64,000 nucleotides of DNA from Flavobacteriia bacterium (lineage in GTDB: Bacteria; Bacteroidota; Bacteroidia; Flavobacteriales_D; Crocinitomicaceae): assembly GCA_947462925.1 (NCBI GenBank), contig CANHQP010000001.1:1-64000 (forward strand), written 5' to 3'. Position 1 is the stretch's first letter, and each line of letters opens with the position of its first letter. The notes under the pieces were generated by a model. The model was not told the origin of the DNA. It did not search any database and saw only the letters and a list, made by a program, of their open reading frames with translations. This document shows, piece by piece, positions 25,198-33,427 of the stretch. A program made the translations under genes and the position numbers.

Positions 25198-28100
25198 TCA
25201 TTTCAAATCGCTCAGCAAATCCAATAAATTTTCTTTGCTTAAATTTTTGAAAAATCCTGATTCTTTGGTGATTAATTCATCGGCAATGGTTTTCTTCGAT
25301 TCTTGCAAAATTCTGATTTTATCTTCAATCGTGTTCGGACAAATTAATCGAATTGCCAAGGTATTTTTGGTTTGTCCAATTCGATGAACGCGATCAATTG
25401 CTTGATTTTCAACCGCAGGATTCCACCAAGGATCAACCAAATAGACATAATCTGCTTCCGTCAAATTTAATCCTGTTCCACCTGCTTTTAAGCTGATTAA
25501 AAACACTTTAACTTCCTTGTTTTCTTGAAATTCTCGCACAACAGCTTCTCGATTGGTTGTTTTTCCTGTCAAATAAGCAGTTTGGATTTTTCGGTCTTTC
25601 AATTCTTTGTGAATCAAGTCTAACATGGTCACGAATTGCGAAAAAACCAAAATTTTGTGCGATGGCGCTTTGTTGGTAATTTGTTCAATCAACATTTCCA
25701 ATTTTGCAGACGGAATTCCTTGTGACAATTCATCCGCCAGCACAGGAGCATCGCAGATTTGACGCAATTTGGTAAGTCCTTTCAATACGTACATCGAATT
25801 TTTATTCAGGTCAAATTTGTTTGAATTTTCAATGTATTCTCGGAAATCTTTTTCGTATTGGTCGTACATTTTTCGTTGCTGCGTTTCCATCTCACAAAAA
25901 ACGACAATTTCCTTTTTCTCAGGCAATTCTGGCGCAACTTCTTCCTTGGTTCGACGCAACAAGAAAGGTTTGATTTTCTGTTGTAATTCAGTGGTTCGTT
26001 TGTCATTTTTGAAATGATCGACTGGCGCCAAATAAACATCTTTGAAATATTGCTTATTTCCCAATAATCCTGGACAAGCGAACGAAAATTGCGCAAACAA
26101 ATCAAAAGTGCTGTTTTCGATTGGTGTACCAGTTATGGCGATTTTATTGCGGGATTGCAGCAATTTCACAGCCTTGTATCTTTCTGTTTCGGGATTTCGA
26201 ATGTTTTGGGATTCATCCAAGAAAATGTAATTGAAGACATTATCTTTAAATAAATGAATATCAGACATCAAAGTTCCATAAGAAGTCAGGATAACTTCGT
26301 TTTGATCAAATTTATTTGATTTTTTGATACGTTGATTTCCATGGTGAATTGTGAACTTGAGCGATGGCGCAAACTTCTGAAATTCAGCTTTCCAATTGAA
26401 AATCAAGGTTGCAGGAACGACCAAAAGATTGACGTTGAAATTGACTTTTTCTCTTTGAAGTAAAATAAATGCGATGATTTGAATCGATTTTCCCAATCCC
26501 ATATCATCTGCCAAAACACCACCAAAATTGAAATCATCTAAAAAGTTCAACCAATTTAATCCAGATTTTTGATAGGAGCGAAGTGTAGCTTTCAGTGAAC
26601 TAGGAACTTGCACTTCTTGAATTGAACTGAAATCTGCAAATCTTTGGCGGTAAACAGCCAATTCTGCAGCCACTTTTTCATCAATTTGCTCCGTTTCAAA
26701 GATTGTCTCAACGGTAGAAAAATTGATTTTTGGGATTTGAATATTTTTTAAATCAATGATTTCTCCAGAATTGAAGTAGCGTTTGAATTTCTCCATCCAA
26801 TCTTTGGGTAAAATTCCCATCGATCCATCATCGAGTTTGACATAATTGCTTTTGTTGCGAATCGATTTGGCCAATTGTTTCAAGGAAGCATTTTGATTGC
26901 CATATTTCACTTGAATTTCAGCATTAAACCAATTAATTCCACTCAATACTTTGATGTCTATTTTCACCTTGTTTGGATTCAACTTATTGCCTTGCAACTG
27001 ATTAAATCCATGAATTTGAATGTTATTCGATTGCCAAGATTCGAAAGTATTCAAGAACCAATCTTCTTCTAAAAAGTGCTTTTTATGCAAGTAAAAATAA
27101 GTGAATTCATTTTCTATTTGTTCCTCAAAATAAGGATGTTGTCTGTAGATTAGGGCGGTAAATTTTATCTCTTCAGTTTGATTTCTTTTCACAATGAATT
27201 CTTTTCCTTTATCGTCTCTGAGCGAAATTACTTTTTTAGAACGAATTGGAACTTCGATTTCTCCGTAACGAATGACTGGAATTATATCTACAAAATTTTC
27301 TGAATCAACTAAATAGATGATTTTTTCTATTTCGTCTAATTGTTCTTTTTGGATTTGTTTTTTGCTTGCTTTCGGGAGATGCGTGTATTCAATTTCAATT
27401 TTTGCTTCTAGTTTTTCTAGAATTTCAACTTTAAAAGCTTCGAATTTTGATTGGTGAATCTGCCATTTATTGTCTCGTTTTTTGAGCATTTCCAGCACAT
27501 TCAGCGTTTGTATTTTATTAGTCAAATAGAAAGTTTCACCCAAATGCAAAAATCGATTGAAGCGAATTTCAATTTCTTCTACATCATACATTAAACCATC
27601 GATTTCCAATTGACCTGTAATTTCAAAAAATGGATCTAAAAATCTTACTTTTAAACTCAACGAACTTTGAAAGTTTTTGATTCTTAAAGGAATAAGCGAT
27701 TTTACTTGAACTATTTCCGAGATTTCAGTGTTGTGAAAAAAGAAACTGCAGCCTAAAGGATTTTTAGCAATTGATCGCAAAGCAGCTATTTCACTTTCAA
27801 TGGATTCGGTTTTGTTTAAAGATTGAAATTGTTGTATCGCAGCGAAAAATTTCAAATCGTCTGCGTTGTCAAATTTCCAAATGACATCCAATGGAGAAAT
27901 GAATTTCAACGGATTTTTTAGTTTTCCATTGTTCGATTTTGAACCTGTTACCAAGTCAATTTGCAAGGAATTTGAATGTTTTTGATGTTTGAAAACAACA
28001 GAAAAATCTTCTGAATGAATACTTTTGGTTTCAGTAGGTAACTTATTAGAAAGTAAACTATTAAACTCTCTAATTCTTTCCGTAGTAATTGGAATCAGTG

Positions 28101-28566
28101 ATTTATCTTTGGGAGTTATTTCTAATTTTCCATAGATGAATTCAAAGTCAAAATAGGACTCCAAATTAGCTTCTTTTTCAAGTCCAAATTGTTCAGCTAC
28201 TTTTTTAGTTTTGCGATTTCTTGAAGCTTTTTGAAAAAACAAAAGATAATCTTCGTTTCTGTGAATCGCAGTCAAAACCAGCGCTTGATTTTCGCACAAT
28301 TTATCGTGTGTTGCTTTGCAATTGCAAAAAACGGTCAATTGCTTTTCATCTTGAACCACACTCACGGATGGAAAATTCAATCCAGAAGATTTATGCGTAA
28401 AAATGCCTTCGTTGAGTTGTAAAAAGGAGGGAACGATACCCAAACAATCACTGGTGGTGAAGAAAGCGGATTGATTAGAACTTTTGGTGATGTCTAATTC
28501 TGAAAGATTTTCAAAATTCATTCCATTGAAAACGAAACGATTGTTGTATAAATCTTCCGTTTCCAT
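25198..28566 (-). CDS. SNF2-family DEAD/DEAH-box helicase
   Basis: This Swi2/Snf2-type ATPase (1122 residues) probably remodels protein-DNA or RNA polymerase complexes. The N-terminal 650 residues are family-specific and include a degenerate SWIM zinc motif (C81, C83, C91, with Asn93 where the final His is expected). The helicase core follows: Walker A DDMGLGKS about 688, DESQ Walker B about 783, then the C-terminal lobe with RVHRIGQT about 1058. It starts three bases after the TsaC-type gene, so it belongs to the trmD-tsaC-helicase run. Confidence 0.92.
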   Translation of the reverse strand: METEDLYNNRFVFNGMNFENLSELDITKSSNQSAFFTTSDCLGIVPSFLQLNEGIFTHKSSGLNFPSVSVVQDEKQLTVFCNCKATHDKLCENQALVLTAIHRNEDYLLFFQKASRNRKTKKVAEQFGLEKEANLESYFDFEFIYGKLEITPKDKSLIPITTERIREFNSLLSNKLPTETKSIHSEDFSVVFKHQKHSNSLQIDLVTGSKSNNGKLKNPLKFISPLDVIWKFDNADDLKFFAAIQQFQSLNKTESIESEIAALRSIAKNPLGCSFFFHNTEISEIVQVKSLIPLRIKNFQSSLSLKVRFLDPFFEITGQLEIDGLMYDVEEIEIRFNRFLHLGETFYLTNKIQTLNVLEMLKKRDNKWQIHQSKFEAFKVEILEKLEAKIEIEYTHLPKASKKQIQKEQLDEIEKIIYLVDSENFVDIIPVIRYGEIEVPIRSKKVISLRDDKGKEFIVKRNQTEEIKFTALIYRQHPYFEEQIENEFTYFYLHKKHFLEEDWFLNTFESWQSNNIQIHGFNQLQGNKLNPNKVKIDIKVLSGINWFNAEIQVKYGNQNASLKQLAKSIRNKSNYVKLDDGSMGILPKDWMEKFKRYFNSGEIIDLKNIQIPKINFSTVETIFETEQIDEKVAAELAVYRQRFADFSSIQEVQVPSSLKATLRSYQKSGLNWLNFLDDFNFGGVLADDMGLGKSIQIIAFILLQREKVNFNVNLLVVPATLIFNWKAEFQKFAPSLKFTIHHGNQRIKKSNKFDQNEVILTSYGTLMSDIHLFKDNVFNYIFLDESQNIRNPETERYKAVKLLQSRNKIAITGTPIENSTFDLFAQFSFACPGLLGNKQYFKDVYLAPVDHFKNDKRTTELQQKIKPFLLRRTKEEVAPELPEKKEIVVFCEMETQQRKMYDQYEKDFREYIENSNKFDLNKNSMYVLKGLTKLRQICDAPVLADELSQGIPSAKLEMLIEQITNKAPSHKILVFSQFVTMLDLIHKELKDRKIQTAYLTGKTTNREAVVREFQENKEVKVFLISLKAGGTGLNLTEADYVYLVDPWWNPAVENQAIDRVHRIGQTKNTLAIRLICPNTIEDKIRILQESKKTIADELITKESGFFKNLSKENLLDLLSDLK

Positions 28567-28569
28567 AGA

Positions 28570-29118
28570 TTATTTTCTGATCACTTGAATGCTGTAATCC
28601 AATCCAATTTTGATGATTTGCGATGCAACATTGTTTTTTACATCTAACTTCTCCATCACAATTGCATCGACTTGATCTTTAATTTGTTGATTTACATCGG
28701 CAAAGCAACTTGGATTGGCTTCTCCAGATAAATTGGCAGAAGTTGAAACCAAGGGTTTGCGCATTGAACGAATCAATTTCAAGCAAATTGGATCTTTGGT
28801 AACACGAATTCCAACGGAACCGTCATCTGCCAAAATAGAGGGCGCCAAACCTTTTGCATTTGGATAAATGATTGTCAGTGGTTTATCAGCTAAATCAACT
28901 AAATCGTAGCAAACATCTGGAAACTCAGGAATGTATTTTTCAATCATTTGTACGCTGTCAACTAGAATAATGAAACTTTTGTTGTCAGGGCGATTTTTGA
29001 TTTGAGAAATTTTTTGACAAGCATCTTCTTTTGTCGCATCGCAACCAATTCCCCAAATCGTATCAGTTGGATATAAAATTACACCGCCGTTTTTCAGCGT
29101 TTCAATGGCTTTTTCCAT
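28570..29118 (-). CDS. L-threonylcarbamoyladenylate synthase (Sua5/YrdC/TsaC family)
   Basis: The enzyme makes threonylcarbamoyl-AMP from threonine, bicarbonate and ATP for t6A37 of ANN-decoding tRNAs. It shows GGVILYPTDTIWGIGCDAT at the N-terminus, IKNRPDNKSFIILVDS, VGIRVTKDP and PLVSTSANLSGEANPSCF. At 182 residues it is a single YrdC domain without the Sua5 C-terminal domain. It follows trmD by nine bases, making a tRNA-modification pair. Confidence 0.94.
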   Translation of the reverse strand: MEKAIETLKNGGVILYPTDTIWGIGCDATKEDACQKISQIKNRPDNKSFIILVDSVQMIEKYIPEFPDVCYDLVDLADKPLTIIYPNAKGLAPSILADDGSVGIRVTKDPICLKLIRSMRKPLVSTSANLSGEANPSCFADVNQQIKDQVDAIVMEKLDVKNNVASQIIKIGLDYSIQVIRK

Positions 29119-29127
29119 GTTTTTAGA

Positions 29128-29802
29128 TTATTTCAATAAATCTGGTCGTCTTGCTTTAGTGCGCTCTAGCGCTTGTTCTTCGCGGAATTTTTCAATTTTG
29201 TTGAAATCACCTGAAAGCAGAACTTCTGGAACTTTCATTCCTTTAAATTCAGGAGGTCGCGTGTACACTGGCGGCGAAAGTAAATCATCTTGAAAACTGT
29301 CTGTCAATGCAGAAGTTTCATCGTTTAAAACGCCTGGAAGCAGTCGAACAACACTGTCAACTAGCACAGCAGCTGCCAATTCACCACCTGAAAGTACGTA
29401 TGAACCAATTGAAATTTCTTTGGTGATATACATTTGTCTCACGCGTTCGTCGACACCTTTGTAGTGACCACATAAAATCATAAAATTTCCTTGAAGCGAC
29501 AATTGATTAGCATGTGTTTGTTCCAAAATTTCACCGTCAGGTGTCATATAAATGATTTCGTCGTAGTCTCTTTCGGCTTGCAATTTTTCAATCAAAGCAG
29601 CAATCGGCTCAATACTCATGACCATTCCAGCTCCGCCACCGTATTGATAATCATCTACATTCTTGTGTTTATTGTTAGAATAATCGCGGATATTGTGTAG
29701 GTGAATTTCCACCAAATTTTTGTCTTGCGCGCGTTGCATGATCGAAGCCGAGAATGGACTTACGAGTAATTCTGGAAGTATTGTTAAAATATCAATTCGC
29801 AT
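29128..29802 (-). CDS. trmD: tRNA (guanine-37-N1)-methyltransferase
   Basis: TrmD methylates G37 next to the anticodon and prevents +1 frameshifting. The trefoil-knot SPOUT enzyme shows [38 protein letters not shown] and the knot segment [15 protein letters not shown], with [11 protein letters not shown] after it. At 224 residues it has the usual length. TAACTTTG ends four bases before the ATG, so the message is probably leaderless. It leads trmD, the TsaC gene and the SNF2 helicase. Confidence 0.96.
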   Translation of the reverse strand: MRIDILTILPELLVSPFSASIMQRAQDKNLVEIHLHNIRDYSNNKHKNVDDYQYGGGAGMVMSIEPIAALIEKLQAERDYDEIIYMTPDGEILEQTHANQLSLQGNFMILCGHYKGVDERVRQMYITKEISIGSYVLSGGELAAAVLVDSVVRLLPGVLNDETSALTDSFQDDLLSPPVYTRPPEFKGMKVPEVLLSGDFNKIEKFREEQALERTKARRPDLLK

Positions 29803-29806
29803 GACA

Positions 29807-29814
29807 CAAAGTTA
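29807..29814 (-). promoter_or_regulatory. -7 box (TAACTTTG) immediately before trmD
   Basis: TAACTTTG on the minus strand fits TAnnTTTG. Its position puts the transcript start at or within a base or two of the trmD ATG (29802). No -33 TTG is clear. Confidence 0.5.
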
Positions 29815-29984
29815 ATCATTGAAACTGTTTGGTTAGAATAAAATTGAAAATTTGATTTTTGATTTGAAGAAAATTGCATTCGAAATGCAAGTGAAAAAAG
29901 CTTTATTATCAGTAAATTAATAGAGGAGTGAAACAATTGTTGAAAAATCGTCTGATTTGGTTCGTTATTTTCAATAGTTCGCAT

Positions 29985-30013
29985 TTTGAAATCAGCTTTT
30001 TTATTTATCTTTG
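29985..30013 (+). promoter_or_regulatory. Promoter of pyrR-pyrB, leaderless
   Basis: TTTG (29985-29988), a 17-base spacer and TATCTTTG (30006-30013) make a full consensus Bacteroidota promoter. The pyrR ATG begins at 30019, so the transcript is expected to start at or one to two bases from the start codon. Confidence 0.75.
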
Positions 30014-30018
30014 AACCG

Positions 30019-30567
30019 ATGGAAAAACAAGTCATTCTCAACGAAAAACAATTTGAATTGACCCTTAACAGGCTGTGTTATCAGCTCATCGAAAATCACA
30101 ACGACTTTTCTGAAACAGTTTTAATTGGTCTTCAACCACGTGGAATTCATGTACTAAAGCGTTTGAAAGATCGATTGGAACAAATTTTAGGTCACGCTGT
30201 AACTTGCGGTAATTTGGACATTACTTTTTACCGCGACGATTTTCGAAGAAGAGAAAGACCCATCATTCCCAGCGCCACAAATATTGATTTTATCATTGAA
30301 AATAAAGATGTTGTGATTATTGACGACGTTCTTTACACTGGTCGAACTATTCGATCTGGAATTGATGCTTTGATGGCCTACGGTCGTCCTAGAAACGTCG
30401 AATTGGTTGCGTTTATTGACAGAAGATTCAAACGACAACTTCCAATTCAAGCCGATTACGTTGGAAAAACCATCGATACCTTGGCGTCAGAGCGCGTTTC
30501 TGTGGAGTGGAAAGAAATTGAAGGAATAGACAAAGTTGTACTTTATACACCGGAAAATAATGGATAA
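30019..30567 (+). CDS. pyrR: PyrR: pyr operon regulator/uracil phosphoribosyltransferase
   Basis: PyrR-family proteins act as UMP-sensing attenuation regulators and/or weak uracil phosphoribosyltransferases. ATG 30019 (MEKQVILNEKQFE) is chosen over the upstream open frame because the promoter ends at 30013. The PRPP motif VVIIDDVLYTGRTIRSG is near residue 97, followed by VAFIDRRFKRQLPIQADYVG. The 182-residue length is typical. The stop overlaps the pyrB start by eight bases. The leaderless start leaves no 5' leader for an attenuator upstream of pyrR, so regulation there must be by another route or act elsewhere. Confidence 0.92.
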   Translation: MEKQVILNEKQFELTLNRLCYQLIENHNDFSETVLIGLQPRGIHVLKRLKDRLEQILGHAVTCGNLDITFYRDDFRRRERPIIPSATNIDFIIENKDVVIIDDVLYTGRTIRSGIDALMAYGRPRNVELVAFIDRRFKRQLPIQADYVGKTIDTLASERVSVEWKEIEGIDKVVLYTPENNG

Positions 30568-31489
30568 TTTAAGTGTTGAACATTTAACGGGTATCAAAGA
30601 CCTGACAGAGAAAGACATACAATTGATTTTTCAAACTGCCGATAGTTTTAAAGAGGTTATCAATCGTCCAATCAAAAAAGTTCCTTCATTGCGCGACATT
30701 ACCATCGCCAATTTGTTTTTCGAAAATTCAACTAGAACAAGGCTTTCATTTGAATTGGCTCAAAAAAGACTTTCTGCTGATGTGATTAACTTCAGTGCGT
30801 CAAGCAGTTCTGTTAAAAAAGGAGAAACGTTGATAGACACTGTCAATAATATTCTTTCCATGAAAGTGGACATGGTCGTTATGCGTCATCCGAATCCAGG
30901 TGCAGCTTTATTTTTATCAAAAAGAGTAGATGCAAGAATTGTAAATGCTGGAGACGGAACGCATGAACATCCAACGCAGGCTTTGCTAGATGCTTTTTCA
31001 ATCAGAGAAAGATTGGGAGATGTTGCTGGTAAAAAAGTGGTCATTGTGGGTGATATTTTACATTCACGAGTTGCACTTTCTAATATTTATTGTTTGCAAA
31101 AATTGGGCGCTGAAGTGATGGTTTGCGGACCTAAAACTTTAATTCCAAAGTATATTCAAGAATTGGGAGTAAAGGTTGAATTCAATCTGCGCAAAGCACT
31201 GGAATGGTGTGATGTAGCAAATATGTTGCGTATACAGTTAGAACGTCAAGATATCAAGTTTTTTCCATCTTTGAGAGAATATTCCATGCAATACGGTTTG
31301 AACAAAGAAATCTTGGATTCATTAGACAAAGAAATCATTGTGATGCATCCTGGACCAATCAATCGTGGTGTGGAAATTACCTCTGATGTGGCAGATAGCA
31401 AACAATCTATCATTTTGAATCAAGTTGAAAATGGAGTAGCAGTTCGCATGGCAGCGATTTATTTGTTGGCTTCCAAAATTGGACGTTAA
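30560..31489 (+). CDS. pyrB: Aspartate carbamoyltransferase catalytic subunit
   Basis: PyrB condenses aspartate and carbamoyl phosphate, the first committed pyrimidine step. The carbamoyl-phosphate motif FFENSTRTRLSFE is near residue 50, SSVKKGETLIDT supplies the mobile loop, then MRHPNPGAA and GDGTHEHPTQALLDA. The length of 309 residues is standard. The start (ATG 30560) lies inside pyrR, so the two are translationally coupled. No pyrI follows; a DUF6122 gene is next. Confidence 0.96.
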   Translation: MDNLSVEHLTGIKDLTEKDIQLIFQTADSFKEVINRPIKKVPSLRDITIANLFFENSTRTRLSFELAQKRLSADVINFSASSSSVKKGETLIDTVNNILSMKVDMVVMRHPNPGAALFLSKRVDARIVNAGDGTHEHPTQALLDAFSIRERLGDVAGKKVVIVGDILHSRVALSNIYCLQKLGAEVMVCGPKTLIPKYIQELGVKVEFNLRKALEWCDVANMLRIQLERQDIKFFPSLREYSMQYGLNKEILDSLDKEIIVMHPGPINRGVEITSDVADSKQSIILNQVENGVAVRMAAIYLLASKIGR

Positions 31490-31511
31490 TTGAAACATTA
31501 TACTTTGTAAA

Positions 31512-31835
31512 ATGTCAGTGATTCAACCCATTTTACATTACAGCTTACATTTTCTTTTTCCTTTTTTAATTGCTTGGATTTTCTGTCGAGAAAAATGGAT
31601 CAAAGCAGGTTTAATAATGGTTTCAACCATGCTCGTGGATTTGGATCATTTACTTGCAACTCCGATATTCGACCCCAATCGATGCAGCATTAATTTTCAT
31701 TATTTACATACTTATTGGGCAATTGGATTTTATACAACCTTGCTATTTTTCCCAAAAACAAGAATTGTGGCAATTGGATTGCTTTTCCATATGTTGACAG
31801 ATTTCCAAGATTGTCTATGGATTAAATACTGCTGA
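31512..31835 (+). CDS. DUF6122 family membrane protein
   Basis: This is a 107-residue integral membrane protein with three hydrophobic segments and conserved polar residues between them: HYSLHFLFPFLIAWIF, MLVDLDHLLATPIFDPNRC, FHYLHTYWAIGFYTTLL and FHMLTDFQDC. The His/Asp pattern resembles YdjM/LexA-regulated membrane hydrolase-like proteins, and metal binding is plausible. Function is unknown. It follows pyrB by 22 bases on the same strand and converges on the peptidase gene. Confidence 0.75.
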   Translation: MSVIQPILHYSLHFLFPFLIAWIFCREKWIKAGLIMVSTMLVDLDHLLATPIFDPNRCSINFHYLHTYWAIGFYTTLLFFPKTRIVAIGLLFHMLTDFQDCLWIKYC

Positions 31836-31837
31836 TT

Positions 31838-32761
31838 TTAAAGCTTTTTCATCAGAAATCGATACATTTCGACCATGCACATGATGTCGTATTTGAAAAC
31901 CTTTTCATCTGGTGAATGCACGAAATCTTCTGGTGCACCAATAAAAATCCAATCGAAAGGAAGATCTGTTTTTTGTAACATCGTACCATCGCTACCACCA
32001 GCTGATTCAACTTCTAATTGATATTTGACGCCTGATTCTTTGGCCAATTCAATGATTCGATTCAAAAATGATTTGCGAGGAATTCCGCTATCGCGCATGG
32101 AAATTGCAACACCTCCGCCATGAACAACGCCATCTGTCACCCAAGTGATGTCTGAAATTAAGGCTTGTAAAACGCCATATTTCTCCCACAAAAATCTCCC
32201 ACAAAAACCAACTGAATTTCCGCCATGTTCCTCATAAGTTGAAAAAACGATAGCTCCATTTTCCAATGTTTCAGCTACTTTCAAAGCGTTCCAAACACCT
32301 AAACGATTGTCCATGTAAGGCGATTGAATGTATTCGTCTGTTTCCCTAAAATTGGGTTTGAAAGTCAGATTCGTTCCTCTGTCAATTTCTCTATCCAACA
32401 CATATTGAAATGATTGTCCGCCATGAGAATCATCAATGACCATCAATTCAGTTTCGATTTCACCTTGAGAATCAGCGCCAACCAATTGAAATCCATCTTG
32501 CGTTCTCGGTCCGCCGATTTTATATAAATTATTGTCGTATGCTGCCGTAAATCCAATCGTATCAGTATGTGCAAAAATGGCAGTTGTTGGTTTGCCAAAA
32601 ACTAAAATCAGGGCATCTTGAAAACCTTTTCCGTGAAAAATTTCAGGTTCAACCTTCCATTTTGACTGGTTTTCAATTACATAATTTAAGATAAATTCTT
32701 TTATTAGACCTTCATCGCCAGATGCGCCGCGAACCGCTATTAATTCTTGTAATAATTTCAT
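31838..32761 (-). CDS. M42-like metalloaminopeptidase
   Basis: This co-catalytic zinc peptidase of the M28/M42 type probably cleaves small peptides in the cytoplasm. It shows the metal ligands FAHTDTIGF, the SPYMDNRLGVW aspartate, TYEEHGGN (general base and ligand glutamates), a DITW aspartate, and EDFVHSPDEKV for the last His. ATG 32761 is chosen; a TTG at 32773 would overlap the preceding gene's stop. At about 307 residues it is slightly shorter than typical M42 enzymes. It is the last gene of a minus-strand run with the IMPACT protein. Confidence 0.85.
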   Translation of the reverse strand: MKLLQELIAVRGASGDEGLIKEFILNYVIENQSKWKVEPEIFHGKGFQDALILVFGKPTTAIFAHTDTIGFTAAYDNNLYKIGGPRTQDGFQLVGADSQGEIETELMVIDDSHGGQSFQYVLDREIDRGTNLTFKPNFRETDEYIQSPYMDNRLGVWNALKVAETLENGAIVFSTYEEHGGNSVGFCGRFLWEKYGVLQALISDITWVTDGVVHGGGVAISMRDSGIPRKSFLNRIIELAKESGVKYQLEVESAGGSDGTMLQKTDLPFDWIFIGAPEDFVHSPDEKVFKYDIMCMVEMYRFLMKKL

Positions 32762-32769
32762 AAATATTT

Positions 32770-33384
32770 TCAATAATTTCCTAAATAGTTTAATTCAATG
32801 TGTTTGTTTTCCGTTAATGTTTCACGGATAAAATTAGATTTTGCAAAAGGTACTGCAACTTGTAACAAGCAATTTTCCGCAAAATCTTGTTTTTCAATCG
32901 CTAATAGTTGGTTTTTGACCAATGACATGATTTCCGGCATTTCATTGTAAGTGAACTTTATTTCAAAGTGATCAAATACTTGTTTTTCAACAATTATACC
33001 TTCTTCTATGGCGTCTTTTGCTGCGGATTTGTAGGCTTGAACTAAACCGCCGACTCCCAATTTTGTTCCACCAAAATAGCGAACCACTCCAATTAAAATA
33101 TTGGTTAAATCATAAGATTGAATTTGACCTAAAATTGGGATTCCAGCGCTGTTTGAAGGTTCGCCGTCGTCGTTTGCTCTGAAAACTTTTTTGTCAAGAC
33201 CAAAACGATAAGCATAACAAACATGTCTTGCTTGATGGTGCATTTTTTTCCATTCAGCCAGGTAAATTTTGACTTCATCTTCAGAATAGCAAGCAACAGC
33301 ATAACCGATAAATTTAGAACCTTTTTCTTTGTAAATTCCTTCTGAAAGGGATTCTATGGTTTTATATGTATCAATTATTTCCAA
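32770..33384 (-). CDS. IMPACT/YigZ family protein
   Basis: The N-terminal UPF0029 domain has KGSKFIGYA, HHQARHVCYAYRFG, FRANDDGEPSNSAGIPIL and VVRYFGGTKLGVGGLVQAY, all typical of YigZ/IMPACT. The C-terminal 60 residues are the DUF1949 EF-G-like domain. The eukaryotic homologue regulates translation via GCN1; the bacterial role is unclear. The frame begins with TTG 33384, and no in-frame ATG occurs before the conserved domain, so TTG is the likely start. A TAAATTTG box lies upstream. Confidence 0.9.
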   Translation of the reverse strand: MEIIDTYKTIESLSEGIYKEKGSKFIGYAVACYSEDEVKIYLAEWKKMHHQARHVCYAYRFGLDKKVFRANDDGEPSNSAGIPILGQIQSYDLTNILIGVVRYFGGTKLGVGGLVQAYKSAAKDAIEEGIIVEKQVFDHFEIKFTYNEMPEIMSLVKNQLLAIEKQDFAENCLLQVAVPFAKSNFIRETLTENKHIELNYLGNY

Positions 33385-33397
33385 GCACTTTTTTTGG

Positions 33398-33405
33398 CAA
33401 ATTTA
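33398..33405 (-). promoter_or_regulatory. -7 box (TAAATTTG) of the YigZ gene
   Basis: TAAATTTG on the minus strand fits TAnnTTTG. The transcript would start near 33392, about eight bases before the TTG start. Confidence 0.4.
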
Positions 33406-33427
33406 GCGATAAACCATTGTTGAAACG

